64,000 bases of DNA from Cryobacterium sp. GrIS_2_6 (GTDB lineage: Bacteria > Actinomycetota > Actinomycetes > Actinomycetales > Microbacteriaceae). Both the position numbers and the translations under genes were made by a program. Positions 24,909 to 35,433 of this stretch are shown here, in pieces. The stretch covers positions 3,038,001 through 3,102,000 of the forward strand of contig NZ_JAXCHP010000001.1 in NCBI RefSeq assembly GCF_035984545.1. The letters run 5' to 3'. The first letter of the stretch is position 1; each line of letters starts with the position of its first letter. Below the pieces are notes generated by a model. It ran no database searches and was not told the origin of the DNA. It saw only the letters and a list, made by a program, of their open reading frames with translations.

Positions 24909-25544
24909 TCAGCGGGCGAGGGCGTGGCGGGCCGCAGCCACCATGGCCTCGACGCCGGTCTGGATCGTGGGGTCCTGCACGGGAGCGTAGAACGGCGTGT
25001 GGTTGAAGTGCACGTCCTGCATGCGGCCGGCCGTGATCGCGGCACGGAACGCGGTGGGGTCGCCGCCACCGGTGAACCAGAAGAGGGACGGGCAGCCTGC
25101 GCGGGTGCCCCAGAGGCCGAAGTCCTCGCTCGGCGCCGCCTGCGGGCCGATTCCCACCCGGCCGGCGCCGAAGCGTTCGGTGAACAGTGCAGCGAACTCC
25201 GCCGTCAGGGCCGGCTCGTTGACCAGGGCGGGCACCGAGAAGGTGACCTCGATCTCCGGCGGGCGAGGCGAACCGGCCGCCTCGCACTCGCCGGTGACGA
25301 TCCGGGTGATGGCGGCGAGCATCCGCTCACGCACGAGCGGTTCGTAGGTGCGCATGCTGAAGCCGAGCTCGGCAGAGTCGGGGATGACGTTCTGCTTGGT
25401 GCCGGCGTGCAGGGTGCCGATGGTGAGCACGCCGAAGTCGGCGGCGGCGATCTCGCGCGACACGATGGTCTGCAGACGCAGCACGACGGATGCCGCGAGC
25501 ACGATGGGATCGACGGACTGCTCAGGGGTGGATGAGTGTGACCC
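24909..25544 (-). pseudogene. M20-family amidohydrolase, C-terminal fragment
   Basis: About 210 residues from a GxHSSTPEQSVDPIVLAASVVLRLQTIVSREIA start (dimerisation domain) to the C-terminal catalytic residues (APSEDFGLW, HFNHTPFYAPVQDPTIQTGVEAM). Full M20 amidohydrolases (hippurate or N-acyl-amino-acid hydrolases) are about 400 residues and carry the metal-binding HADMDALP-type motif in the missing N-terminal half, so this fragment cannot be active. The break is near 25544, and upstream sequence up to the pirin gene is unrelated. It sits tail to tail with the AI-2E pseudogene. Confidence 0.75.
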
Positions 25545-25668
25545 CGCGGCTCCTGGGGAGAGGCGTTTACGAACGCGAGGATGACTCGGCAGGTCCATCG
25601 TGACCGTTCGGGGCGTACGGCGCCAGCGCTTCGTGCGCCGGCGCAGCCGTTGCGCCTAGGCTGCGAGC

Positions 25669-26829
25669 GTGAGCAACCTCGAACGTGACCCCTCCGAGCT
25701 CGTGATCGCCGGCAGTGAAGGAGCAGTGGCGGCCTCGGCTCCCTCCGGTTCGGTGGATGCGAGCATTGGCACCGCTGGTGCGCGAGCCGCCCCCGGCCAC
25801 ACGGCGGATGCCGGCGGCCCGGTCCTCCTGCTGCTCCCGCGGGACGTGCCGCTCGGCGGCCCCCGCGCCATGAACGTGCGCCGCACCCTGCCCCAACGCG
25901 GACGGTCCACGATCGGGGCCTGGTGTTTCATCGACCACTACGGGCCAGACGAGATCGCAGCCCCGATCGCCCTCGAAACTGCGACGGCAACCGCAACCGG
26001 CACCGGCACCGGCGCTCGCGAGGAGGCAACGGGAGGCGTCGCGGACGGCGCCCGGCGCGGCATGGTCGTGCCACCGCATCCGCACACCGGTCTGCAGACT
26101 GTCAGCTGGCTCTTCGAAGGGGAGATCGAGCACCGCGACAGCGCCGGCAGCCACGCGCCGGTGCTCCCCGGCGAGCTCAACCTGATGACCGCAGGGCGCG
26201 GCATCAGCCACTCCGAGGTATCGACGCCGGCGACCCGGGTGCTGCACGGCGTGCAGCTCTGGCTCGCGCTGCCCGAGGAGCACCGGCACCAGACGCCGCA
26301 CTTCGAGCACCACGAGGTTCCGCAGACGCCGATCGGCGGCGGGGCGACCGCGCGGGTGTTCATCGGCACGCTCGGCCCCGTCGTCTCGGCGGCCCGGGTC
26401 TACAGCCCGGTGCTCGGCGCCCAGGTCGACCTCCCCTCCGGCGCGACACTCGACCTGGACCTCGACCCCGCGTTCGAACACGGGGTGCTCGTCGATCGCG
26501 GCCCGGTGCTCGTCGAGGGAGTGACGCTCGCGCGCAGCGAGCTGGGCTACCTCGGGACGGGGCGCGACAGCATCCGCCTGGAAAACCACGCCAGGCACCC
26601 GGCCAGGGTGCTGTTGCTCGGCGGCGAACCGTTCCAGGAACAGCTCGTGATGTGGTGGAACTTCATCGGCCGCAGCCACGAGGAGATCGCCCGGTGGCGG
26701 GCCGAGTGGCAGTCCGAGGTCATCGAGGGGGCGGATGCCGTCGGCCGCTTCGGCACGGTCGCCGGCTACCCGGGGCCCGCACTCCCGGCCCCCGAGCTCC
26801 CAACCGTGCGCCTCAAACCTCGCGCCTGA
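25669..26829 (+). CDS. Pirin family protein
   Basis: 386 residues from GTG 25669. A bicupin fold: VPLGGPRAMNVRRTLPQRGRSTIGAWCFIDHYGPDEI, then the metal-binding PPHPHTGLQTVSWLFEGEIEHRDS and the GELNLMTAGRGISHSE signature. The C-terminal cupin is DLDPAFEHGVLVDRG. Pirins bind Fe(II) and act as quercetin 2,3-dioxygenases or redox-sensitive co-regulators. A low-complexity Ala/Thr/Gly insert (about 105-125) is unusual and is spelled by ACC/ACT repeats. Monocistronic; it converges on the cls gene with a long hairpin between them. Confidence 0.9.
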   Translation: MSNLERDPSELVIAGSEGAVAASAPSGSVDASIGTAGARAAPGHTADAGGPVLLLLPRDVPLGGPRAMNVRRTLPQRGRSTIGAWCFIDHYGPDEIAAPIALETATATATGTGTGAREEATGGVADGARRGMVVPPHPHTGLQTVSWLFEGEIEHRDSAGSHAPVLPGELNLMTAGRGISHSEVSTPATRVLHGVQLWLALPEEHRHQTPHFEHHEVPQTPIGGGATARVFIGTLGPVVSAARVYSPVLGAQVDLPSGATLDLDLDPAFEHGVLVDRGPVLVEGVTLARSELGYLGTGRDSIRLENHARHPARVLLLGGEPFQEQLVMWWNFIGRSHEEIARWRAEWQSEVIEGADAVGRFGTVAGYPGPALPAPELPTVRLKPRA

Positions 26830-26846
26830 GCCGCAACCGGCAACCC

Positions 26847-26915
26847 GGTCCGCGAAAGCGGGTGAATCGTCGGTTTCAGGCCCTGAAACCGACGATTCAC
26901 CCGCTTTCGCGGACC
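26847..26915 (+). repeat. Perfect 69-bp palindrome between convergent genes
   Basis: Arms of 34 bases (26847-26880 and 26882-26915) starting GGTCCGCGAAAGCGGG are exact reverse complements around one central base. It stands between the pirin stop and the cls stop. It could act as a bidirectional terminator; the exact symmetry over 34 bp exceeds what termination needs and suggests a repeated mobile-like palindrome or strong selection. Confidence 0.9.
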
Positions 26916-26930
26916 CTGGGGGCGGGGGGG

Positions 26931-28394
26931 CTACTGGACGGCGGAAGTCAGGCGGGCGAGGTTGTCGAGGATGGTGGAGCGCAGCGGCTGCTTCATCCAG
27001 TCATCGAGGGTGAGCAACTTGCTGTCGGCCCGGTAGCCGTCCTCGACCGCGCGAAGGTCGCGCACGAAGCTGCGACCGCGCACCATCAGGGACACCTCGA
27101 AGTTGAGGCTGAACGAGCGCATGTCCATGTTGCTCGACCCGATCACCGCGACCTCGTCGTCGATCGTGAAGTGCTTGGCGTGCAGCACGTACGGCGCCTT
27201 GTACATGTAGATGATCACGCCTGCCCGGAGCAGTTCCTCGTAGTAGGACCGCTGGGCATGGTAGACGAGGGCCTGGTCGCCGACCTCGGAGACGAAGAGC
27301 TCGACGTGCAGCCCGCGCTGGGTCGCGGTCGTGATCGCGTACATGATCGACTCGTCCGGCACGAAGTACGGGCTCGTGATCACGATGCGTTCCTGCGCGT
27401 AGTAGAGCAGCGCGAGGAACAGCCGCAGGTTGTTCTCGCCCTCGAACCCCGGCCCGCTCGGCACGACCTGGCAGTCCAGGGTGTGCGGCGCCGTCGTGGG
27501 CTGCACCGGCTGGATGTCGCGGGTGAGGAGCTCGTTCGTCTCGCCGTACCAGTCGGTGATGAAGATCGCGTTGAGCCCGGCGACGATCGGGCCCTCGAGC
27601 CGGGTCATCAGGTCTTTCCACTTGAGCCCGCGCCGGATGTTCGACTTCACGTTGTAGGTGCGGTCGATGATGTTCTGCGAGCCCATGTAGCCGACGACGC
27701 CGTCGACGGTCACGAGCTTGCGATGGTTGCGGAGGTCCGGCCGTTGCCACTTGCCCTTGAACGGCTGCAACGGGAGCATGAGCTCCCACGTGACCCCGGA
27801 TTCGGTGAGCCGGCGGAGGGTCTTGCGGTAGCCGGGCTTCCGCATCGACTGGATGTGGTCCATCAGCACCCGTACGGTCACGCCGCGCTGCACCGCGCGC
27901 TCCAACGCGTCGAAGAACGGCGCGGTGGTCTTGTCGAGGGAGAGGATGTAGAACTCGACGTGTACCCACCTCTCGGCCTTGTCGATGTCGACGATCATCT
28001 CGGCGAAGGTCGCCTCGTAGTCGCCGAGCAGGCGCGCGGTGTTGCCGCCGACGAGCGGCATCGCCCCGAGGTTGCGGTTGAGCTCGACCACGGAATCGAG
28101 CCAGCCTGGCCACGGGTGGTCACGACGCACCTGCTCGATCCCGTCGGTGCTCTCGAGGATGAACTGGTTGATCTCCTCCTGCATCTCCAGCCGCTTCTTC
28201 GGCAGGGTGCGATAGCCGATCATCAGGAAGAGGAGGGCACCGATGTATGGGATGAAGAAGATCGCGAGCAACCAGGCCATACCCGACGTCGGGCGACGAT
28301 TGCGGGGCACGACGATGATGGCGACGACGCGGATGGTGAAATCGACGACCAAGGCCACAATGAGGATGAAGGTCGAGATGTCGATGCCGAACAT
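26931..28394 (-). CDS. cls: Phospholipase D-type cardiolipin synthase
   Basis: 487 residues. Two N-terminal membrane segments with a PLDc_N domain (FILIVALVVDFTIRVVAIIVVP; MAWLLAIFFIPYIGALLFLMIGY), then two HKD catalytic motifs, NHRKLVTVDG and HAKHFTIDDEVAVIGSSNMDMRS. The family joins phosphatidylglycerol units into cardiolipin at the inner membrane. Followed by two short membrane-protein genes and preceded by none on this strand, so the promoter is probably between them. Actinobacteria may also use a CDP-DAG enzyme, so the in vivo product is inferred. Confidence 0.9.
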   Translation of the reverse strand: MFGIDISTFILIVALVVDFTIRVVAIIVVPRNRRPTSGMAWLLAIFFIPYIGALLFLMIGYRTLPKKRLEMQEEINQFILESTDGIEQVRRDHPWPGWLDSVVELNRNLGAMPLVGGNTARLLGDYEATFAEMIVDIDKAERWVHVEFYILSLDKTTAPFFDALERAVQRGVTVRVLMDHIQSMRKPGYRKTLRRLTESGVTWELMLPLQPFKGKWQRPDLRNHRKLVTVDGVVGYMGSQNIIDRTYNVKSNIRRGLKWKDLMTRLEGPIVAGLNAIFITDWYGETNELLTRDIQPVQPTTAPHTLDCQVVPSGPGFEGENNLRLFLALLYYAQERIVITSPYFVPDESIMYAITTATQRGLHVELFVSEVGDQALVYHAQRSYYEELLRAGVIIYMYKAPYVLHAKHFTIDDEVAVIGSSNMDMRSFSLNFEVSLMVRGRSFVRDLRAVEDGYRADSKLLTLDDWMKQPLRSTILDNLARLTSAVQ

Positions 28395-28400
28395 GCGAGG

Positions 28401-28574
28401 TTAGGTGACCGGCTTTTCGAGCCCGAGCTTCGCGCGCTCTTCGGCCTCGATCTCCGAATAGACCTTCCGCTCGGTGCGGTCGGCCCTGATGATCGACCGC
28501 ATGATGACCCAGAAGATCAATCCGAGCGCGACCGTCGGCAGGATCGAGAAGAACGCACCCCAGAAGAAGTCCAT
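28401..28574 (-). CDS. Small single-span membrane protein
   Basis: 57 residues: MDFFWGAFFSILPTVALGLIFWVIMRSIIRADRTERK, then an acidic helical tail (YSEIEAEERAKLGLEKP). One membrane helix (about 7-28) with a cytoplasmic charged tail. Conserved small proteins of this type lie between lysS and cls in related actinobacteria; function unknown. It ends six bases before the cls ATG, indicating co-transcription. Confidence 0.75.
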   Translation of the reverse strand: MDFFWGAFFSILPTVALGLIFWVIMRSIIRADRTERKVYSEIEAEERAKLGLEKPVT

Positions 28575-28586
28575 AGTTCCCTCAGA

Positions 28587-28799
28587 CTACTTGACGAGGA
28601 TGCCGTAGAGGCCGGTGCCGACAAAGTAGATCCCGATCGCGGCGACGATCACCCAGAGCACGATGCGGTTGGTCGTGATCGGCTGGCGCTCCTTGGGGGC
28701 CTTGTCCTCTGTGGCCTTGTCCGGGGAAACCTTGTCGACGGCATCCGCTGCCCTGGATGGCTCGTCCGGGGTGGTGTCGTCCTGCGGCTGGGTGCTCAT
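28587..28799 (-). CDS. Small single-span membrane protein downstream of lysS
   Basis: 70 residues starting MSTQPQDDTTPDEPSRAAD. The N-terminal 40 residues are hydrophilic and disordered (Asp, Lys, Pro rich) and the C-terminus is one membrane helix (IVLWVIVAAIGIYFVGTGLYGILV). Five bases separate its ATG from the lysS stop, so it is read with lysS. No family function known. Confidence 0.75.
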   Translation of the reverse strand: MSTQPQDDTTPDEPSRAADAVDKVSPDKATEDKAPKERQPITTNRIVLWVIVAAIGIYFVGTGLYGILVK

Positions 28800-28804
28800 G
28801 GCCT

Positions 28805-30337
<1,533 letters not shown>

Positions 30338-30438
30338 GCGGATCTCCGTTGGCGGTTCAGGTGCGTGTCGTGCTCGTGCGGTCGGGCTGGTCGAGCTGGT
30401 CGAGCGGATGCTTCGGGCGGGCGCTTCAGGCGGGCGCT

Positions 30439-31329
30439 TCAGGCGGGTGCGCTGCCGAGGTCGATGGCCTCGTTGTCGATCAGCCGGATGCTGCCGACAT
30501 GCGCGGCGACGAGCATCCGTGCCGGGCCGGTGAAGCCCGCTGCGACCGGGTGGAAGTCCTGCGGGCTCACGACCACGAGATAGTCCAGCTTAACCAATGG
30601 CTGGGCGGCGAGGATCGTATGCGCGGCGACCTGGGCCGCCTGCAGCCCGTCGGGGGCGGCTGTGACCGCGGCCGTGAGCGCCGCGGAGAGGGCCAGGGCC
30701 GCCTCCTTGTCCGCGGGTTCGAGCCGGCGGTTGCGGCTGGAGAGGGCCAGCCCGCTTTCCTCGCGCACGATCGGGACGACGTCGATCTCGGTGCGCACGT
30801 TGAGGTCGGCGAACGCCTGCTGCACGAGGAAGACCTGCTGGGCGTCCTTCTGTCCGAAGACGACGACGTCGGGGCCGACGATGTTGATCAGCTTGGTCAC
30901 GACCGTGAGCATGCCGTCGAAATGGCCGGGGCGCACGGCTCCCTCGAGGAGGGCGGCGACCGGGCCGGCGGTGACGCGGGTGTCCGCGGCGCCGTCCGGG
31001 TACATCGTGGACACCTCGGGCGCGAACACGAACGCGACGCCCTCAGCGGCGAGCGCCGCGACGTCGGCGTCGAGGGTGCGCGGGTAGGACGCGAGGTCCT
31101 CGGTGGGCCCGAACTGGAGCGGGTTGACGAAGATCGAGACCACGACGATGCCGCCGCGGGCGTGGGCGCGGCGCACGAGCGACAGGTGCCCCGCGTGCAG
31201 GGCCCCCATGGTGGGGACGAGGACGACCCGCGCTGCCGGGCCGGGCTCTGCACGCCTCTTCGCGGCGGCGATGCGCTCGCGCAGCCCGTCGATGGTGCCG
31301 ATGACTTCTGGTTTGATGAGCACGTTCAC
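30439..31329 (-). CDS. panC: Pantothenate synthetase
   Basis: 296 residues from GTG 31329, which overlaps the stop of the upstream gene (GTGA). The nucleotidyl-transferase signature PTMGALHAGHLSLVRRA, the VFVNP-like ISIFVNPLQFGPTEDL region (here VSIFVNPLQF), VVFGQKDAQQVFLVQQ and LSSRNRRLEP are all present. Condenses D-pantoate and beta-alanine using ATP in CoA synthesis. Last gene of a nine-gene overlapping chain that starts with folE. Confidence 0.95.
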   Translation of the reverse strand: MNVLIKPEVIGTIDGLRERIAAAKRRAEPGPAARVVLVPTMGALHAGHLSLVRRAHARGGIVVVSIFVNPLQFGPTEDLASYPRTLDADVAALAAEGVAFVFAPEVSTMYPDGAADTRVTAGPVAALLEGAVRPGHFDGMLTVVTKLINIVGPDVVVFGQKDAQQVFLVQQAFADLNVRTEIDVVPIVREESGLALSSRNRRLEPADKEAALALSAALTAAVTAAPDGLQAAQVAAHTILAAQPLVKLDYLVVVSPQDFHPVAAGFTGPARMLVAAHVGSIRLIDNEAIDLGSAPA

Positions 31330-32129
31330 TCGTCCTCCGTTGTGGTGCGGTCGGTGCGGTCGTTCTGGCCGGTGCGGTCTTCAGGGGCTTCGGCATCGTC
31401 GAGGTCGTCGAGTTCGTCGTCGAGTGCCGACAGGTCGAGGCGGTCCGGCGCGGTGCGGGAGAGGGCGTTCTCCATCGCGGAGCGCATCAGCGGGCCGATC
31501 ACGCCGCCGGGTCGTTCGATGCCGATCGAGGTCAGCAGGGCTGCAGCCTGGTCGACGATGGACTTCGAGAACGCGGTTGCGATCTCGACGGCCTCGGCGT
31601 AGCGGGCCCGATCCCCCTCGGCGACGACGACGGGCTCTCCGCCCATCTCGACGACGAGCGCCTGCCCGATCGGCAGCACGGGCCTCGGCGCGGTGACGGC
31701 GAAATAGCTGTCGGAGAGGCGGGCGAGGTCGATGCTCGTGCCGGTGAAGCTCATCGCGGGGTGGATGGCGAGCGGGATCGCGCCCTGGGCGAGCGCGGGC
31801 GCGAGCACCCCGATGCCGAACCTCGCCGAGGTGTGCAGCACGAGCTGGCCGGCCTGCCACGTGTTCGTCGCGGCGAGCCCGGCGACGAGGCTCGCGAGCT
31901 GGGCGTCCGGAACGGCGAGGATCACGAGTTCGCTGCGTTCGACGATCTCGGGCACGGGCAGGATCGGCACGAACGGCAGGATCGCCTCCGCCCGGTCGCG
32001 GCTGGACTGCGAGATCGCCGAGATGCCGACGATCGCGTGGCCGGCTCCGGCGAGGGCGGCTCCGAGGATCGGGCCGACCCGGCCGGCGCCGACGATGCCG
32101 ATGCCGAGGCGCCCGGGGCGCGCGCTCAC
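31326..32129 (-). CDS. Rossmann-like / DUF2520 domain protein
   Basis: 267 residues from GTG 32129. An N-terminal NAD(P)-binding Rossmann fold (GIGIVGAGRVGPILGAALAGAGHAIVGISA) is followed by a DUF2520 C-terminal helical domain (AIHPAMSFTGTSIDL, AVEIATAFSKSIVDQAAALLTSIGIERPGGVIGPLMRSA). It resembles ketopantoate or pyrroline-carboxylate reductase-like oxidoreductases and nearly always precedes panC in actinobacteria, so a role in pantothenate supply is plausible but unproven. Confidence 0.87.
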   Translation of the reverse strand: MSARPGRLGIGIVGAGRVGPILGAALAGAGHAIVGISAISQSSRDRAEAILPFVPILPVPEIVERSELVILAVPDAQLASLVAGLAATNTWQAGQLVLHTSARFGIGVLAPALAQGAIPLAIHPAMSFTGTSIDLARLSDSYFAVTAPRPVLPIGQALVVEMGGEPVVVAEGDRARYAEAVEIATAFSKSIVDQAAALLTSIGIERPGGVIGPLMRSAMENALSRTAPDRLDLSALDDELDDLDDAEAPEDRTGQNDRTDRTTTEDE

Positions 32130-33829
32130 AGTGCCGCCTCCGCTGCCGATGCGAGGGTCTGCGCCGGCCGGTCTGGCGTCGCCCGGTTCAGCGGATGCCC
32201 GGGGTCGGCCCAGTGATGACTGGTGTCGGCGCGTGCGGACGAGATCGCTCCCGCGGAGAGGCGCTCGAAGAGGCGCTCCCCCTCGCGGACGTCGATGACC
32301 GGGAGGGTGGCGACGACCGGGCCGGCGACGGTGTGCACCCGGAGCCTCGCGAGGCGCAGCATCCTCTGGATCGGGCCCTGTTCGATCGCGATGCTCTGCA
32401 GCCGGGCGAGCGGCACGAGGATGAGTTCCCGGCTGACGAGGCCCCGGCGCAGGAGCACCGTGTCGGCTGCGACGGTGAAGCCCGTGCGCCGCCAGGAGAA
32501 CGGGCGGAGCCAGGCGGCCCGGCGCGGCGCGTTGGTGTAGCCGTCGTCACCGCCGGGCGAGCGCACGCCGTGGTCGACGAGCAGCTTCTCCCTGCCGTTC
32601 TCGGAGCCGGAGTCGCTGTCGAAGCCGGGCAGGATCAGTTCGAGCACCCTGGCGACGTCGGCGAGTGTGCCGACCGGGAGGGTGGTGGTGTGCGCCTCGC
32701 CGGCAGCGCCCTTGTTCGTGGAGTGGCCAGCGGTGTTGATGCGCACCTGCCACCAGCCGAATGGGCGCCAGATCAGCGGCTGCGAGACACGCACAGCATG
32801 GATGCGGCCGGGCGGGAGCGTCTCGTTGCTCACCGAGAGCAGGCCGAAGCCCACGCGCACCCCGTCCGGCGTGCCCGCAATGCTGTAGCGCAGGGACTTC
32901 GTGAAGCGGTTGACGTAGAAGCTGAGGCTCGCGATCAGTCCGGGGAAGATCGCGATGAGCAGCCAGCCGCTGCCGCCGGCGGAGACGCTCCAGATCAGCA
33001 CCGCGATCGCGACCAGTACGAACACGGTGAAGCCGCTGAAGATCACGGAGCCGATCAGGCGACCCGGGGGGATCCGCACCACGGATTCGGGCGGCGCGGC
33101 GTCCGGGTCGAGCTCGGGGGCGAAGAACTCGTGGGCGCGGTCGGTCGCGAAACCGCCGATCCCGCCGGCGATGCCGCCGGCCGCGGTGCCGATGGCACTG
33201 CCGAGGGACGGGCCGAGTGCACTGCCCGCCGCCCGGGTGCCGGCGTGCTCGACCCAGTCCTCTCCCTCCGCCGCGGCGTCGGGCGCGGCGTCGGAGGGAA
33301 GTGCTGCGGCCGCGCGGGCTCCGGAGGCGAGGTGCAGGATGTCGCGGCGGAGTGCATCCGCTGCTGCGGAGCCGAGGTCGGCGAGGTGCACGTTGGCGTC
33401 CTGGCCGGCGACGCTGACTTCGAGTTTCGCGGCACCGAAGAGCCTCGGGATGAACGGGCGCACGATGTTGACGCCCTGGATGCGGTCGAGGCGGGCGCGG
33501 CGGTTGCTGCGGAAGACGAGCCCGCTGCGCACCTCGACGACCTCGCCGCTGACCCGGAAGGTGTGCATCCGCCAGGACAGGTAGAAGGCGACGAGGATCA
33601 CGACGAGGATCACGACGACCCCGAGCAACGCCCAGCCGACCGCGCCACGGCGGAAGAGCTCGTCGATCGGGTCGTCACCGTAGGTCGGCACGTGGAAGAA
33701 GAAGTCGATCAGGCGCTCACGGAGGTTGCTGATGATGAAACCGAGAATGGCCACGATGAAGAGTCCGCCACGCAGCAGCGGGCTCGCCGGATGCAGCCGG
33801 TGCCACTCCCCGTCGGCGAGGGTGGTCAC
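32126..33829 (-). CDS. PH-domain (bPH2/YdbT-like) membrane protein
   Basis: 567 residues from GTG 33829. Several membrane spans (GLFIVAILGFIISNL; WALLGVVVILVVILVAFYLSW; VFVLVAIAVLIWSVS) alternate with bacterial PH (DUF304) domains, each showing the pattern RLDRIQGVNIVRPFIPRLFGAAKLEVSVAG or LIPLARLQSIAIEQGPIQRMLRLARLRVHT. The YdbS-YdbT pair is linked to resistance to certain bacteriocins in Bacillus. Overlaps both neighbours by four bases. Confidence 0.87.
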   Translation of the reverse strand: MTTLADGEWHRLHPASPLLRGGLFIVAILGFIISNLRERLIDFFFHVPTYGDDPIDELFRRGAVGWALLGVVVILVVILVAFYLSWRMHTFRVSGEVVEVRSGLVFRSNRRARLDRIQGVNIVRPFIPRLFGAAKLEVSVAGQDANVHLADLGSAAADALRRDILHLASGARAAAALPSDAAPDAAAEGEDWVEHAGTRAAGSALGPSLGSAIGTAAGGIAGGIGGFATDRAHEFFAPELDPDAAPPESVVRIPPGRLIGSVIFSGFTVFVLVAIAVLIWSVSAGGSGWLLIAIFPGLIASLSFYVNRFTKSLRYSIAGTPDGVRVGFGLLSVSNETLPPGRIHAVRVSQPLIWRPFGWWQVRINTAGHSTNKGAAGEAHTTTLPVGTLADVARVLELILPGFDSDSGSENGREKLLVDHGVRSPGGDDGYTNAPRRAAWLRPFSWRRTGFTVAADTVLLRRGLVSRELILVPLARLQSIAIEQGPIQRMLRLARLRVHTVAGPVVATLPVIDVREGERLFERLSAGAISSARADTSHHWADPGHPLNRATPDRPAQTLASAAEAAL

Positions 33830-34437
33830 AGTCCCGCCCGGCGACTCTCGGCGAGTTCGATGAGCCGGTCACGGAGCGCCTCGGCGTCGTCGAAGGCGAG
33901 GCCGGGAACGAGCACGCCGGAGGATGCGGCGGCGGTGACGAATTTGAGGTCGGCGAGGCCGAGCCAGCGCGCGACCGGGCCACGGGTGACGTCGATGAGC
34001 TGCATCCGGCCGTACGGCACCGAGACGAAGCGCTGGAACATGATGCCGCGGCGGAAGAGCAGGTCGTCCTGCCGCAGCTGGTAGCCGATCGAGCGCACCC
34101 GGCGGGGCTCGAACAACACGACGACCAGGGTCACGACGACGATCAGGGCGAGCACGATCGGCGCCCAGGAGACCTCGGCGAGGAGCCAGAGGGCGGTCGC
34201 GCCGGCACAGAGGACGAGTCCGAAGATCACCGTCCCGACGATTTCGACGACGACGTAACGCGAAGAGACCCGTTTCCACTCGTCGGCGACGGGCAGTTCG
34301 AGGCGACCGTCCGGGTCGAGGCTCTGGTCGGGTTCGGGTTCGGGTTCGGGTTCGGGTACCGGTGCCGGTTCGGAAACCGACGCGGGAACGGGGGCAGGGG
34401 GTACGGGGGCGGCGACTCCCTCAGTGGTGTCAGGCAC
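33826..34437 (-). CDS. PH-domain (bPH2/YdbS-like) membrane protein
   Basis: 203 residues from GTG 34437. A Pro/Glu-rich N-terminal tract (PVPEPEPEPEPDQ, spelled by a repeated GAACCC hexamer) precedes two membrane helices and a single DUF304 PH domain (RRVRSIGYQLRQDDLLFRRGIMFQRFVSVPYGRMQLIDVTRG). Partner of the larger PH protein downstream; they overlap by GTGA. Start chosen where the frame overlaps the DUF3180 stop by eight bases. Confidence 0.85.
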   Translation of the reverse strand: MPDTTEGVAAPVPPAPVPASVSEPAPVPEPEPEPEPDQSLDPDGRLELPVADEWKRVSSRYVVVEIVGTVIFGLVLCAGATALWLLAEVSWAPIVLALIVVVTLVVVLFEPRRVRSIGYQLRQDDLLFRRGIMFQRFVSVPYGRMQLIDVTRGPVARWLGLADLKFVTAAASSGVLVPGLAFDDAEALRDRLIELAESRRAGL

Positions 34438-34915
34438 GCACTTCTCCTCGTTTGCTGTCCTCGTCGTCGTCCGGAGGGAGAGTACAGAAATGCTCGGCAA
34501 CCAAACCACTCGCCAGGAGGACCGCTGCGCCGAACGCCATCCCAATGGTGAGCCATACCGATGCTACCGCCGCAGTCACCGAACGGGTCAGCAGATAGAG
34601 GCCGAGACCGCCGGCGGCTCCGAGCAGCAGGGCCCCGCTGTACGCGGATGCCTGTGCGAGCGCGGCGACGCGAACCGCCATGAACGGGTTGACCGGCTTG
34701 CGCGGCTTGCCGTCCACGGCGCCTCTCGTGGACTTCCGGATCGGCCAGGCCAGGCCGAAGACCACGATCGCGCAGAGCACGAGGGCGAGGGCGAGGCTCG
34801 CCGGCGGCAGCAGGATCGAACGGCCGGCGGCCGCGAGCGCGAGCTCGAGCAGCAGCCCGCCCACGAGGGCGCCGAGCACCCAGGCGACGATCACGGAAGC
34901 ACGCGTGCGCTTCAT
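34430..34915 (-). CDS. DUF3180 family membrane protein
   Basis: 161 residues with four predicted membrane helices (VIVAWVLGALVGGLLLELAL; LALALVLCAIVVFGLAWPI; SAYSGALLLGAAGGLGLYLL; ASVWLTIGMAFGAAVLLASGLVAEHF) and a cytoplasmic acidic C-terminus. The pattern including RVAALAQASAYSGALLLG is that of DUF3180, an actinobacterial family always found after folK. Function unknown. ATG overlaps the folK stop (ATGA). Confidence 0.85.
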   Translation of the reverse strand: MKRTRASVIVAWVLGALVGGLLLELALAAAGRSILLPPASLALALVLCAIVVFGLAWPIRKSTRGAVDGKPRKPVNPFMAVRVAALAQASAYSGALLLGAAGGLGLYLLTRSVTAAVASVWLTIGMAFGAAVLLASGLVAEHFCTLPPDDDEDSKRGEVRA

Positions 34916-35433
34916 CGGCTCGCCTCCTGGACCGGATAGCGGTGCACGGTCGAACCGATCGCGGCGAGGAGGCCGGACACGGGTCCGCGGCCCGGCAGCA
35001 CCGCGTCCGGGTCGAGGTCGAGCCAGGGGGCGAGGACGAAGTCGCGCTCTGCCGCACGCGGGTGCGGGAGGGTGAGCCGGGCATCCGCCTGCTCGAGCGC
35101 CCCGAAGACGACGACGTCGATGTCGAGGGTGCGGTCGCCCCAGCGCTCGGCGCGCACCCGGCCGTGCTCGTTTTCGATGGTGTTGACCGCGTCGAGCAGG
35201 GTGAGGGCGTTACCGGTGAAGCGGATGCCGACGACCAGGTTCAGGTACCGGGGCGCGTCCTCGTCGACCCCGTCCGGTTTCACGGCGGCGGACTCGTAGA
35301 GCGGAGACACCCCGGACAGGACGAGCCCGGGCACCTTCCCGAGGTCGCGGACGGCGGCCGCGAGGGTCGCCTCCCGGTCACCCAGGTTGCTCCCGAGCGA
35401 CAACACCGCGTCCGTGGCGCCCTGAGGGGTCAC
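34912..35433 (-). CDS. folK: HPPK: 2-amino-4-hydroxy-6-hydroxymethyldihydropteridine diphosphokinase
   Basis: 173 residues from GTG 35433, which overlaps the folB stop (GTGA). Has the HPPK pattern LSLGSNLGDREATL, YLNLVVGIRFTG and the signature RWGDRTLDIDVVVFG, LPHPRAAERDFVLAPW. Transfers pyrophosphate from ATP to 6-hydroxymethyl-dihydropterin in folate synthesis. Length is normal. Works directly after FolB and before FolP. Confidence 0.95.
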   Translation of the reverse strand: MTPQGATDAVLSLGSNLGDREATLAAAVRDLGKVPGLVLSGVSPLYESAAVKPDGVDEDAPRYLNLVVGIRFTGNALTLLDAVNTIENEHGRVRAERWGDRTLDIDVVVFGALEQADARLTLPHPRAAERDFVLAPWLDLDPDAVLPGRGPVSGLLAAIGSTVHRYPVQEASR

